A stretch of 64,000 bases of DNA from Erinaceus europaeus (Eukaryota; Chordata; Mammalia; Eulipotyphla; Erinaceidae): assembly GCF_950295315.1 (NCBI RefSeq), contig NC_080171.1, positions 36,296,822 to 36,360,821 of the forward strand. Direction: 5' to 3'. A program made the translations under genes and the position numbers. Positions 1 to 10,100 of this stretch are shown here, piece after piece. The notes under the pieces were generated by a model. It saw only the letters and a program-made list of their open reading frames with translations. It ran no database searches and had not been told where the DNA came from. The first letter of the stretch is position 1, and the number at the start of each line of letters is the position of its first letter.

Positions 1-672
1 AGCCAGCCAGCCGGCTGCGCCCAGACAACCCCGCGCACCGCGCCCACAGCCCCGCAGCCCCGCAGCCCGCAGGAGGCCGATGCCAGCACACAAGAGCCCC
101 AAGAGCCCGACGCCAGCACACAAGAGCCCCTGGAGCCCGAAGCCAACACGCAAGAGCCCGAGGACAGCCCACAGGAGCCGGCTCTCCACCGCGTGGCGCA
201 GGGCACTGGACGTGTGATCCCTCCACGCTGCTCGGCCACTGCAAACAGGGCAGCAGACATGGCAGGGCTATGGGGCAGGGCCGCGGTGGCCTATCATGGC
301 CGCCACCCCTGGGCACCTAGGCCCACGCCTTCTACAAAGATGGCCTGCCTGCCCTCTTTCTATAAATTCCGGAACCATCCCGGGCCTCCCGGAAGCCCGG
401 GCTCCCTGCCGAAACTGGGCACACGAGATCTCCAGCCGCCGGTCTGGTCTGAAGGCAGACAAGCTGGAGTACGCAGAGATTTGTGCAGAGATCGCAACCT
501 GCAATTCCTAAAAATGGAGCTGTGTGGGAAGCCACCTCCGAATGGTGACCCCCCCCAACCACTAAGACAGTACAGATTTAAATTTGTGTTTAAAATGACA
601 TGTCTTCGTAACAAAGGTTTCTTTCCTTGTGTATTAATGACCATGTTTATGTGTATGTTTAAAGTTTGGTAA
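1..672 (+). CDS. Unrecognised open frame in provirus 3' region (5' partial)
   Basis: Frame 1 is open from the window edge to a TAA at 670-672, at least 223 codons; the first ATG-like start inside is well downstream, so the true start is probably to the left. The first ~540 bases are GC- and CpG-rich; the last ~130 are AT-rich. Codons 27-56 hold three tandem 10-residue units (DASTQEP-type, period 30 bp at 79-108, 109-138, 139-168) rich in Pro, Glu and Gln. I see no Env, Gag or Pol motif, signal peptide or convincing membrane segment. The position, 0.6 kb upstream of a polypurine tract and 3' LTR, is where env or an accessory gene normally lies. It may be a degenerate env tail, a captured host sequence or a chance open frame in GC-rich DNA. 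No function is assigned. Confidence 0.3.
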   Translation, partial: SQPAGCAQTTPRTAPTAPQPRSPQEADASTQEPQEPDASTQEPLEPEANTQEPEDSPQEPALHRVAQGTGRVIPPRCSATANRAADMAGLWGRAAVAYHGRHPWAPRPTPSTKMACLPSFYKFRNHPGPPGSPGSLPKLGTRDLQPPVWSEGRQAGVRRDLCRDRNLQFLKMELCGKPPPNGDPPQPLRQYRFKFVFKMTCLRNKGFFPCVLMTMFMCMFKVW

Positions 673-1286
673 ACAGTAGCTTTAAGGCTAAATTCTTACT
701 AGTCAAAGTTAAATGAAAAAGGTTTTCAACGTAATTCTCATAAAGATAAAATTAACTTACATTTAAAGTCTAAGGTAAAAATTAGTTAACAATCAATATA
801 TTTTAACTAAGTTAGTCTAAAAAAAAGGTTACATAGACTTGTTGATATGTAAAACTCTCCATTACCTTCTCTATTAGAAATGGTAGATCGCACAATGGCT
901 ATGCTAATTATTCTCACGCCTGAGGTTTCCTCTCCGGCCCACACCTAGGGTGTGTCTCCATCTTGAATGGGTGTAACAAAAGGTTAAAAGACGTTGTTGA
1001 TATGTAAAAGTCTCAAATTCCTTCTCTATTAGAAACGTTGGATCACGCAGTAGATATGCTAATAACAAGTTTTGTTTCATAGTAAGTAAGTTGCAGCCAG
1101 CTGCCTGTGGGACTCTAGGCCATACCCCGCCCCCATACAAATACTGTGGAAGAAAGTACGCCCCCCAGAGGCAAGAAATGTTTTTTTTTCAGATATGGCC
1201 CCCTCAGGCCTTCCCTTGGCAACATGCTGGTTTTTGTTATATATGTTTCTGTTCACCCCACACCCTTGATAATATAGTCATTTAGT
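673..1286 (+). other. Provirus 3' noncoding segment with internal direct duplication
   Basis: AT-rich and without a long ORF. A ~71-bp block at 839-909 recurs at 994-1065 (shared anchors: ttgttgatatgtaaaa, ccttctctattagaaa, gctaat), giving a period of ~155 bp with about 80% identity by eye. The duplication lies just upstream of the polypurine tract, where export or enhancer elements can sit; no such function is shown here. Confidence 0.55.
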
Positions 1287-1304
1287 TAAAAAGAAAAGGG
1301 GGAA
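1287..1304 (+). promoter_or_regulatory. Polypurine tract (plus-strand primer site)
   Basis: A run of A and G ending in aaaaggggg lies immediately before the TG that opens the LTR, the standard arrangement for retroviral plus-strand priming. Confidence 0.75.
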
Positions 1305-1305
1305 T

Positions 1306-1755
1306 TGTCGTATGCTTTACATTGGTTTGTTCTAGCCCTCCCCCGCCAGGAGAATTGGATCAGTCCTGTTAATTTCGCGGGCCTGCTTGGCCCCGCCCCA
1401 AGGAACCCCGAGAGAGGGTTCCTGAGTCCGAGAGTTCCTGAGTTCCTGAGTTCGAGAGTTTCAGGGTTACAGAGTAAGAGAGAGTTCCACAGTGGAAGAG
1501 TTTCAGAGGGTTCCCCAGTAAGAGAGTTCCAGAGTTCCAGAGTTAGAGAGTTCCTGAGTTCGAGAGTAAGAGGGAGTGCTTGTGCCGCCGCAAAGAGACA
1601 GCAGAGTTCTGTTTGGTGATTAGTTTGTCTTAGTTTATGAATCGTGGTTACTGAATAAAGAAATACAGCTTCTCTGCCCAGCCGTTGTCTCCGCGTCTCT
1701 GTTACCCGCCGTGAAGCTAAGCCAGCCTGGCAAGAGCCTCCGAATTTTAACAACA
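1306..1755 (+). mobile_element. 3' LTR, about 450 bp
   Basis: Begins TGTCGTATG directly after the polypurine tract and ends TTAACAACA. AATAAA at 1654-1659 is followed by a pyrimidine-rich U5-like end. From about 1415 to 1575 the sequence is a degenerate array of gagttcc/gagttcgag units. Open frames on both strands here follow that array and are not genes. The flanking copy of the target site would be ccaaat at 1756-1761 if the TSD is 6 bp; the left copy is outside the window. Confidence 0.75.
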
Positions 1756-2184
1756 CCAAATAAAGGCTTATGATCTGGTTGAGAACCTTGCTGCAGACTA
1801 TGTATATCTTGACTGGAACATCCTCTAGAATGTAGCTTAATTGTTATCACCTGAGAGGTTTTTTTTTTTTTTCTCCAGACAATTCTTTCTGTAGTAAGCT
1901 TTCCCCATTCTCAGTGTTCCAGATTCAAAGGAGGTCTCGAAACTTTACATCAGGCTCAACCTGATGCTGTTGACTGGCTACGGAAGAAGGGCAAACGCTA
2001 GAAGAAGAAGAAGTGTTCCAGAGCTGAGTGGCCTGTTCTTGTTTTCCTTTATGGAACTTGTTATAATTAATAGCTCAAAAAGTCATCTTTTCCTTTACAT
2101 TTAAATGGTTGTCTTGCTCTCTAGACTATATAGAGTGTTCTTGAGTTTTGCTGTGTTACCTATCCGTGTACTCCTTATGTCTAG
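1756..2184. other. Repeat-free DNA with a short exon-like frame
   Basis: A polypyrimidine run (1861-1877) precedes AG dinucleotides; from 1921 a short frame reads ...KGGLETLHQAQPDAVDWL and stops at TAG near 2001, followed by AT-rich 3'UTR-like sequence. This could be a terminal exon, a processed-pseudogene tail or chance. I do not recognise the peptide. Confidence 0.2.
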
Positions 2185-2250
2185 AGTTGCTTCTAGTACA
2201 GAGCCAGTACTCAATAATAATTTGTTGAGCTAATTAATGAATAAATTGGT
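2185..2250 (+). repeat. L2/MIR 3'-end relic
   Basis: Contains the worn signature agagccagtactcaataa followed by ttgttgag and aatgaataaa, the usual 3' end of ancient L2/MIR copies. Confidence 0.5.
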
Positions 2251-2299
2251 GATAATTTTGTTTTTCTCCCTTTCCTTTTGCTCCATTGTCTTTTTTTTT

Positions 2300-2437
2300 A
2301 AAAAAAAGATTTATTTATGATAAATAAAGGAGAGAATGATAGGACCAGAGCATCACTCTGGAAAATGTGATATCAGGCATCAAACTTGGGACATTATGTT
2401 TTACATTCCAATGCTTTATCCCTGCACAATTCCTGGA
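2300..2437 (-). repeat. SINE-D copy
   Basis: Poly(T)-like left end, then gagagaatgatag, ccagagcatcactctgg and a degenerate tRNA-like head. Worn copy. Confidence 0.55.
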
Positions 2438-2912
2438 TTATAGTCTCATAGGAAAGTTGTTGCAAACACAGTTTTCTTTTATTCATTTCTTTCTTTCTTT
2501 ATTCTATATTGAGTGAACACCCCTCTAATTTGTTGATCAAAGTATAAGAAAAACAGTTAAGAAGAACATAATGCCTATCCCCAACCATATCCCTGTATAA
2601 TAAGGCACATAAAGAGCAGAAATCAAATAGAAAATATAGGTGTTGTCAGGAAAGAAACTATCTGACAACACAGATTCTTGAAGAAATTTTGATTTGTTCC
2701 AAATGCATATCATTGCCCTTTTATCCTAAATGCAGACCTACCCACAAAAGCTGCGGTCTCCCAGTAATGTCCAGAGTGCAGAGCTAGTGCCTCACTACTG
2801 CTTCCTCTTATGTGTGCCTATATCATGGGGGGAGGGAGGAGGGAGAGCTGGTTGTTAATGGGTATCTAAATCTTATTTAATAAAGAAACACAATACTGAA
2901 TACCAATTTTTG
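2438..2912. other. No gene or clear repeat seen
   Basis: AT-rich. Contains a 10-bp inverted repeat (2640-2649 / 2662-2671, 12-nt loop) and a G-rich patch at 2826-2849. Nothing else recognised. Confidence 0.5.
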
Positions 2913-3045
2913 TTTGTTTGTTTTTTTCTCAAGAGCATTGCCCAGCTCTGGCTTATGGTGGTACTAGGAATTGGACTTGGGACCTTTGCTGCCATAGGCA
3001 TGAAAATCTTTTTGCATAACCATTATGTTGTCTCCCTAGTCCAGA
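2913..3045 (-). repeat. SINE-C copy
   Basis: Contains gcattgcccagctctggctt and cataaccattatgttgtct, the reverse complement of the SINE-C body and head. Confidence 0.7.
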
Positions 3046-3210
3046 GTGTCATTATTTGACTGAAAAGAGTTGTTGTGCTTAACAAAATATCTGTAGGAAG
3101 TCACTGGATGCTATTAATTTAGAAGCAAAAGCCAATTATTCCAACAATGTATATTTCTTATTACATAGAGACAAAAAAATTCTCTCCAAGCAGAATTTTG
3201 GCATATTAAA

Positions 3211-3211
<1 letters not shown>

Positions 3212-3262
<51 letters not shown>

Positions 3263-3295
3263 ACACACACACACACAAGCACACACACACACACC
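3212..3295. repeat. (CA)n microsatellite
   Basis: About 84 bp of CA repeats with three single-base interruptions. Confidence 0.98.
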
Positions 3296-3497
3296 AGCAG
3301 AAAAGCAGATTTGAGTTTCCTGGTAATACATGTTAGTTTGCCAGTTGAAAAATCAATCACTGAAATTCACTTCATTATAGGATAAAGGAGAAAAGACAGA
3401 TGTTCATTGTCACAGCTATACTCATGACATTTCATAAAATCCAGTAGCTATTCAAAATAAAATTTACTTAAAGGAGGAATAAAAAACAGTTTCCTTA

Positions 3498-3716
3498 GGG
3501 ACCAGGTGGTAGTGAACCTGGCTAAGTGCTCACATTACAGTGTGCAAGGTTGCAGGTTCAAACCCCTGGTCCCCACCTGCAGAGGGAAAGTTTTGCAAGT
3601 GGTGAAGCAGAGCTGCAGGTATAGGTGTCTCTCTGTCTCTTTCTCTCCATCTTCCCCACCTCTCTCAATTTCTCTCTGTCTCTATCCAACAATAAATAAA
3701 AATATTTAAAATAAAA
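3498..3716 (+). repeat. SINE-B copy
   Basis: Head gggaccaggtggtagtgaac, tRNA-like B box ggttcaaac, agtggtgaagcagagctgca, then tctctatccaacaataaa and an A-rich tail. Confidence 0.8.
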
Positions 3717-3799
3717 AGCCAGTTTCCTTAATCAGATAATGATTCTTCCTTTTTTTTTTTAAATTCATGCTGGGGCTTCACACCTGTGGTTCCACAGGC

Positions 3800-3966
3800 T
3801 CCAGTGGACTTTTAAAATAAATATTTTATTATTTATTAATGAGAAATATAGGAGGAGAGAGAGGAAGAACCAGACAACACTCTGGGACATGTACTTCTGA
3901 GGTCTGAACTCGGGATCTCATGCTTGAGAGTCCAGTGCTTTATCTACTGTGTCACTTCCTGGACCA
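3800..3966 (-). repeat. SINE-D copy
   Basis: Left end tatttattaatgagaaa, then ccagacaacactctgggaca, cttgagagtccagtgcttta and ctgtgtcac; complete on the minus strand. Confidence 0.75.
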
Positions 3967-3977
3967 CTTCAGAGGGA

Positions 3978-4157
3978 TTTTTTTTTTAAATTTCAGATAG
4001 CAACAGGAGGTGAGGAGAGAGAGAGAAAGCAAAGAGGGAAGAGAGACCATAGCACCGGCCATAGGTGGTGCTCTGACATGGTATCACAGACTCAAATTTG
4101 TGTCCTCATGTATGGTAAAGTGTACATTTTACTGGGTGAGCTCTCTCCTGGCCCCTT
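3978..4157 (-). repeat. SINE-E copy
   Basis: Purine-rich body, cctcatgtatggtaaagtgt and a right end tgggtgagctctctcctggc. An open frame here is not a gene. Confidence 0.7.
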
Positions 4158-4625
4158 ATAATGGTCACTTCATATATATATATATATTCAGTTTAAGATT
4201 GAAATATTGGACTTTTTACCCTGAGTCTGGAAAAAGCATAAAGCTGTTAATTGTCAGCACTTTTATTCAACACTGTGCTGAAGTGTTAGGCAACAAGAAA
4301 GGTTTGAAAGGAAAGGAGACACAATCTTGTAAATTTATATAGAATCACTAATAAAAAAGAAAAGAAAAAAGAGGAGACCACCTTATTTTCAGATGATGTG
4401 ACTGTGTACAAATTTAAAGACAGAACAAATAAATAATTGCATATCTATATAGTAGCAGTAAATTATCAGGCATCAAAATGACAGATGATACATATACAGC
4501 AGTAAGAAATATCAAATGTCTATGGATAATTTAACAAAGGATGTATAAAATGTATATTTATATAGATAACTAAAATTAACTAAAAATTTTAGGTCATGTC
4601 ATTTTTAACTTGTGACTTATTACTT
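4158..4625. other. AT-rich DNA, nothing recognised
   Basis: A short (TA)n run at 4172-4188; otherwise no gene, exon or repeat signature seen. Confidence 0.5.
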
Positions 4626-4627
4626 TA

Positions 4628-4762
4628 TAATATTTATTTATTTATTTTTGAAGGCGAATGATAGAGAATGAGAGCACTACTCTGGCATGTGCAGTGTTTT
4701 GGGCTGAACTTGGGACATCATGCACTTGAGTCCTATACTTGACCACTAACCCACCATCCAAA
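4628..4762 (-). repeat. SINE-D copy, diverged
   Basis: Left end tttatttatttatttttgaa, then gagagcactactctggcatg and a worn tRNA-like head. Confidence 0.5.
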
Positions 4763-4784
4763 TTGCTTATTTTTTGTTTGTTAC

Positions 4785-4806
4785 ATTTTTTTAAAGATTT
4801 ATCTAA

Positions 4807-4846
<40 letters not shown>

Positions 4847-4945
4847 TTGAGAACAATGCTTTGTTTCAGCATATTTGGTGCTAGGGATTATATCTGGGAC
4901 ATGGAAATTCTGTACTCTACTGACTGGAGTCACCTCCCCAGTTAT
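4785..4945 (-). repeat. SINE fragment with internal (CA)n
   Basis: (CA)n at 4808-4840 sits in the A-rich end of a worn minus-strand SINE (gtgctagggattatatctgg, tactgactggagtcacctcc). Confidence 0.5.
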
Positions 4946-5137
4946 GACTTATTATTATTAGTGTTAATTTTCCCCAAAAGTTACTTAGAGACTCACTTAA
5001 ATCAATTCCATATTTGGGTTAATAGTGATAAGCCTATTTTAAACACAGATGGAAATGCAAAGGGCCAAACTGTCAAAGACAATCTAAAGAAAAAGAAAGA
5101 GGCTCTGTATAGGCATTTATTAAGACTACGTTAATTA

Positions 5138-5159
5138 TGCTTAATCTTAGCCAAAGGCC
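5138..5159 (-). pseudogene. Probable U2 snRNA fragment between direct repeats
   Basis: On the minus strand the 22-nt insert starts ggcctttggctaagat, matching U2 snRNA from about nt 11 to 31 with one missing U and about two substitutions. It is flanked by 16-bp near-perfect direct repeats, aagactacgttaatta (5122-5137) and aagactacattaatta (5160-5175). There is no poly(A). The pattern fits a truncated, tailless retropseudogene; the insert is short enough that coincidence remains possible. Confidence 0.45.
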
Positions 5160-5444
5160 AAGACTACATTAATTAAAGCAGTATTAATGTAAAGGTGAGT
5201 AAACAGATCAAAGAAGAGTTCAGAAACAAACTCACATAAACAGAGATTTATAATGAATGTGCCACTTCTATGCAATATAAAGCAAAGTTATTTAAAGTGC
5301 TAAATTATAATAATCTGATAACTGTATTTAAAAAAAACTAATCTTGGGTCTTACACCAGACACACACACACACTCAATTCCAGAAGCTAAATGGATATGG
5401 TAAAATCTTATATCTTCTTAGAAGATAAAGGCAAGATAGATGAA

Positions 5445-5576
5445 ATTTGCTTGTTTATTTATTTTTACTAGAGCACTATACAACTCTGAGTTATGGCAAG
5501 GCAGGAAATTTAATCTGTGACTTCAGAGCCTCAGACATGAGCGTCTTCTGCATAAACAATATACTATCTTCCCTAC
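5445..5576 (-). repeat. SINE-C copy
   Basis: tactagagcactatacaact, tcagagcctcagacatgagc, cttctgcataaacaatatac: worn reverse complement of SINE-C. Confidence 0.55.
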
Positions 5577-6384
5577 CCCAAAAGAGTTTTTGCTTGTCTG
5601 TCTGTCTGTTTATCCATACTTTGAATTAAGTAGTTTTCTTAAATATAATGCAAAGAATATTATACATAAGTGAACAGTCTGATTAACTGTACTGCATTAA
5701 AATTCTGGGGCTTAATGTTTCAGATGACATCATTCAGATAGAAAAGGAGAGAAGATAGGACATATTTGGTAGACTAGTATCTTCAACAGAAACTCTTATG
5801 TAACTTCAATGCATAAGTAGGCAAAATTATAAATGGACAATACAACAATATAAATGCACAATAGATTAAATGAACATATTATGGAAAAGGGTATCTAAAT
5901 AATTAGTAAACGTGAAAATATTCAATGTCATTAAATGACTTTGAGCAAACAGATACACAGTAAATATTACTACACATTCTCAAGAATGACTAGGATGAAT
6001 CAAAACCAAGAAAAACTTCAGAATATACATGATATTTGGAATTCTCATACACTAACAGAAACTGTAAAACCTTAAACTGAAAAATGTGCTTATCCTTTAA
6101 TCGGATATATACCAGTATCTGTACCTCTATATCTATATGAACATGTATAAGAATGTTCATTTAAGACACAATTTGGGGAAAAAATACAAATGTTCATTTA
6201 AAATGAATAGATACATTGTTATATACTAACAGAATATTAAACAGCAACACTAATAATAAATTACAGCTATCTGTAACAGCTTGGTTTAATTTCACAGATA
6301 AGAGACCTTTTATTTTTAATACATTTACCAAATTAATAATATATGTTGTTGGAGCCTCACACATTCATGATAGCACTGCATTGG
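5577..6384. other. AT-rich DNA, nothing recognised
   Basis: No exon-like frame, RNA gene or repeat signature that I can name. Confidence 0.5.
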
Positions 6385-6606
6385 CCCAAGTTTTTAATCT
6401 ATTTTTATTATATTTTATTCTTTTATGTTAGAGAGAGGGAAAGACAAGAGAGAAGAAGAGATATAGAGAGAAGAGAGACTGACTCAGCATGATTCAACCA
6501 TTTATGGAGCTCTCTTGGGTTGTTCACAGTGTTTTGTGTGCTGCGTAGGGTGGATTCACACATGGTAGTGTGTATGCTCTATTGGGTGAGCTATCTCTAG
6601 GGCCCC
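6385..6606 (-). repeat. SINE-E copy
   Basis: Left end atttttattatattttattc, purine-rich body, right end tattgggtgagctatctcta. Confidence 0.65.
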
Positions 6607-7027
6607 AGAAACATAAGGTGGAGAAAAAGGAAGCAAATACAGGTGAGACTACATTATATAACACACAAAAAGTGAAAACTAGGCAAATTGGTCTTTGGTA
6701 GTAGACTTTAGAGCTAGTTGGCTATGTTGGAAATGGAGTAAGTAATGACTAGAAATGAAATTTGAGAGATGTTTTTGCTTTGCAGGTAATAGTCTCTGTC
6801 TTGATACAGTGGAGATATATATATATTTTTCCACAACACTGATTAAATTAGATATTTCAGATTTGTCCATTTCATGGTGTGTGTGTGTACTACACTGCAC
6901 CTATGGAGTAAAAAAAAAAAAAACAACTCCTTTCATTACTATTAATTTGCTATGTAATTATTTAAATCAGAAATAATTTTATTAAAGATATAAAATCATA
7001 TATATGTATATTTATAATTATTTTTTT
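6607..7027. other. AT-rich DNA, nothing recognised
   Basis: Short TA and TG runs near 6816-6825 and 6879-6888; no gene evidence. Confidence 0.5.
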
Positions 7028-7365
7028 AACCAGATCATTGCTGAGCTCTGGCTAATGGTGGTATGTGGATATATATATTACCATCAGGGTTATCACTGGG
7101 GCTCAGTGTTCCTGGTGGCCATTTTTCCATTTCTCTATCTCTCTCTTTCTCTATTTCTCTTTTCTTTCCTCCTCTCTTATTGTTTTTTTTTTTTGTTTTG
7201 TTTTCTATGTCAGGACTGAGTGGAAGGTGAGGTGGTGGTGGGGAGAGACACCTCCAGTACTTGCTTTACCACTCATGAAGCTTCCCCCTGCATGTGGGGA
7301 CAGGGGACTTGAACTAGCTATGGTAATATATATGTTCATCCAGGTGTGCCACAGCCCAACACCTA
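7028..7365 (-). repeat. Composite SINE: SINE-C piece then SINE-A/B copy
   Basis: 7028-7065 has the SINE-C anchor attgctgagctctggctaat. From about 7083 a minus-strand copy begins with cagggttatcactggggctc and ends with a degenerate tRNA-like head near 7362. Confidence 0.6.
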
Positions 7366-7867
7366 GATGTGTATACTGAATAAATAATGAACACTGATTT
7401 TCCTATGACAGAATTTCTGTGGTCAGAAGGAACACTGGAATGCCTGCTTTGTCAAGGACTGTTATCAGACCAGGAGATGGTTGGTTTAGTTTGAATGGTG
7501 TTTATCAGTCGGTTTGTTGACTGTTCTGAGCCTCTAACTCCCATGTTGCCTCATATCCTACTGAACAAGTCTGAATCAGAATAGCTAACAGCAAGTAAGT
7601 TTTAGAAACATACCAGAGCAAGACAACAATGCAAGTAAGATGAGCAAATGAGATTTCAAATGTGATTGCGGTGCTTTCAAGGACCCATTAACAGGTGGGG
7701 AAACTGGGGAAAGATCAGGCTATAACCAGGATGGGCGGAAGCTGGGAAACAGATAAACATTCCTGTAGATAGGGAAACAAGCTACAACGCTGCAGCTAGA
7801 AAACAGATGAAACAATGTTCAAAGGCATGGATGACTTCCGGGAAGCCTAAGTGAATGGACAGTCTAC
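7366..7867. other. Nothing recognised
   Basis: Balanced-composition DNA without an exon-like frame or a repeat I can name. Confidence 0.45.
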
Positions 7868-7950
7868 TCAACAAATGCAACAAATATTTATTGAGTGTCT
7901 GCTCTTGAACAAGGACTATTTTAGGCACCATTAATGATTGAACAAATGTC
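7868..7950 (-). repeat. L2 3'-end relic
   Basis: caacaaatatttattgagtg followed by a worn form of the usual gtgccaggcactgttctagg, the reverse complement of an L2 3' end. Confidence 0.6.
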
Positions 7951-8079
7951 ACTTGGGAACGACGTCCTTACAAGACTATGCCAAACAAACATAGATGAAT
8001 CATGCTGATTCATTTAGTATTCCCACTTCCAAGAATGCATTTTCTGCCCTAATAAAAGGGTATTAAAAAAACAAAACAC

Positions 8080-8400
8080 TGACTGAAGACCACCAATATG
8101 TCCTGGAGCTCTGCTTCCCCAGAGACCCACCCTACTAGGGAAAGAGAGAGACAGGCTGGGAGTATGGACCGACCAGTCAACGTCCATGTTCAGCAGGGAA
8201 GCAATTACAGAAGCCAGACCTTCCACCTTCTGCAACCCACAACGACCTGGTTCCATGCTCTCAGAGGGATAGAGAATGGGAAAGCTATCAGGGGAATGGG
8301 TGGGAAATGGAGATTAGGTGGTGGGAATTGTGTGCAGTTGTACCCCTCCTACCCTATGGTTTTGTTAATTTATCCTTTCTTAAATAAAAAATAAATTAAA
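8080..8400 (+). mobile_element. 5'-truncated LINE-1, last ~320 bp of 3'UTR
   Basis: Matches the 3' end of the younger LINE-1 described at 39,878-44,210 (shared caccaatatgtcctggagct, aaagagagagacaggctggg, cagcagggaagcaattacag, taaataaaaaataa tail). A-rich near-repeats at both ends (8064-8079 and 8396-8412) could be the TSD. Confidence 0.8.
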
Positions 8401-9074
8401 AAAACACCATAAAAACAACAGTGTCACCTACATTTGCAAACACAAACTATTGTGGACTTGTATAGAAGACATGGTGAGGGAGTAAGGGATCTATTCACCC
8501 AGCTTTTTGTCTTTTTACAAGTAACAGCATGTGTTCACAAGCAATTTGGACAATCTATCGTGATCCTCAGATATAGTAAAACAATATCACCAATTTATAG
8601 GTGATGAGTACCATTGCTAACAGAACGTAGGATTTGTCTCTATAGCACAGAATGAATTATTCAGCAACGTGTGTTGAAGGGTTGTTTTTGGAACCTAGTC
8701 TGTATATTTGTGGTTTTTGTTTTTTAAATCTGAAATTCTAAGAATCATTCTGACAACTGCCTTTAGCAGAGATTGCATTCCTATGGGTAGAAAGTATATT
8801 TGAGAGTGACAGAATAGTCTTTGAAGTCTGCACGTCATACTAATAGCACCCATAGAAGCATATTGTTGCAACCCTGTATATACCACATAGCCTGAAATAT
8901 TTGCATCATGTTCAGAGATCCCAAGATTTTACAAGTAAGATATAAAGTATTAACAGTATTTTGTCCCTACTAATATATAAAATAAGTGTGATTGTACTAG
9001 AAATTTATAGAATCAAACTCCAGCCAAAAGCCTCAGGAACTAGCAGTATGTTATGGTGAATTTAGGTTTGGCTT
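8401..9074. other. Nothing recognised
   Basis: AT-rich, repeat-poor, without exon-like frames. Confidence 0.45.
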
Positions 9075-9225
9075 TTGGTCAGCAGCTGAGTGAGGAGTTA
9101 GATTTAAATCCTCATTACTGGATAGTTTTGGCCAATCTGCCCAACTTTTTCCTTCCATGTAAAATGAGTATTGTGCTAATGCTCATCTTGAAGGGTTGTT
9201 GTGAAATCAAGCATATAGAATTCTG
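9075..9225 (+). repeat. MIR relic
   Basis: Order of MIR features: tttaaatcctcattactgg, a pyrimidine-rich run, ccatgtaaaatgagta, then cttgaagggttgttgtgaaa. Confidence 0.6.
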
Positions 9226-9284
9226 TATTAAAAAGAGGATTACTAATTTTTCAGAGAAACTTCTATACCAACCAAATTTCATTT

Positions 9285-9490
9285 TGTTAATTTTATATTT
9301 TATTTGCTTATTTACTGGATAAAGAGAGAGACTGAGAAGGAAGGAGAGGTAGGGAGAAAAGGAGAGAGAGTGATAGCTGTAATACTGCTTCACTGTTCAT
9401 GAAGCTTTTCCCCTGCTGGTGGGGACCAGGGGCTTTAACCTGGGACTCTGTGCACTGTAATTTAACCAGGTATGCCACCACCTAACTCCT
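9285..9490 (-). repeat. SINE-B copy
   Basis: Left end tatttgcttatttactggat, then gttcatgaagcttttcccct, gctggtggggaccaggggct and a tRNA-like head to ~9490. Confidence 0.75.
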
Positions 9491-9727
9491 TGTCACATCT
9501 TAGGAGTCAGTTTTACATATTTAAAACTTGTAAACTTATATTTTTGAATCATCTCCATAGTTGAGGACATATGAGACATTTAACTAGTTTTTTTTTTAGT
9601 AGTTAATTGTGTACCCTCAATATTTACCTCATCTTATGTTTTCATCTAGTTTGTATATACCATTTCTATTACTGTACCCAAGATAAAAATTTGGCCATTG
9701 AATGAAAGGAAGAATTTTAAAATAAAT

Positions 9728-9729
<2 letters not shown>

Positions 9730-9794
<65 letters not shown>
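9730..9794. repeat. (CA)n microsatellite
   Basis: Uninterrupted CA run, about 65 bp; likely polymorphic. Confidence 0.98.
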
Positions 9795-9797
<3 letters not shown>

Positions 9798-9847
9798 TTT
9801 TCTTACACATTCAGATCTATCTTCTTTTGATTGAATATAAAGAAAAT

Positions 9848-10100
9848 ATTAGAAGGACTAGCAGGGGTGCAATCAGTTGAGGGTACCCATTACCATGTGC
9901 AAGAACCGAGACTCAATTCATGTTACAGTGCTCTAGGACCTCGGTTCCTTGAGCCCCTGGTCCCTCTCTACAGCGGGGAAACTTTTTGAGTGGTGAAGCA
10001 GGGCTGCAGTTGTCTCTCTGTTGCTCTCCCTCTCCCCTTTCAATTTCTGCTGTCTTTATTCAATAAATAAAGATAAATAAAAAAATTAAAAAAAAAACCC
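9848..10100 (+). repeat. SINE-B copy
   Basis: Head aggactagcaggggtgcaat, gagtggtgaagcagggctgc, then ttcaataaataaagataaat and poly(A). Confidence 0.7.

Larger units (their letters stand above)
1..1755 (+). mobile_element. 3' end of an endogenous retrovirus (internal region plus 3' LTR)
   Basis: An internal segment ends in a purine-rich tract directly abutting a TG...CA-bounded LTR carrying a polyadenylation signal. The 5' LTR, primer-binding site, gag and pol must lie left of the window, so completeness and class cannot be decided. The GAG/TTCC-repeat-rich R-like segment and the ~450-bp LTR are compatible with a class II (IAP/ERVK-like) element; this is inference only. Confidence 0.7.

Noticed and set aside
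1415..1575. CRISPR-like repeat array
   Set aside because: Units are irregular and directly adjacent with no spacers, in a mammalian LTR.
1286..1759. 157-codon minus-strand and 104-codon plus-strand frames
   Set aside because: Both follow the repetitive gagttcc block of the LTR; Leu-Arg-Asn-Ser periodicity reflects the repeat.
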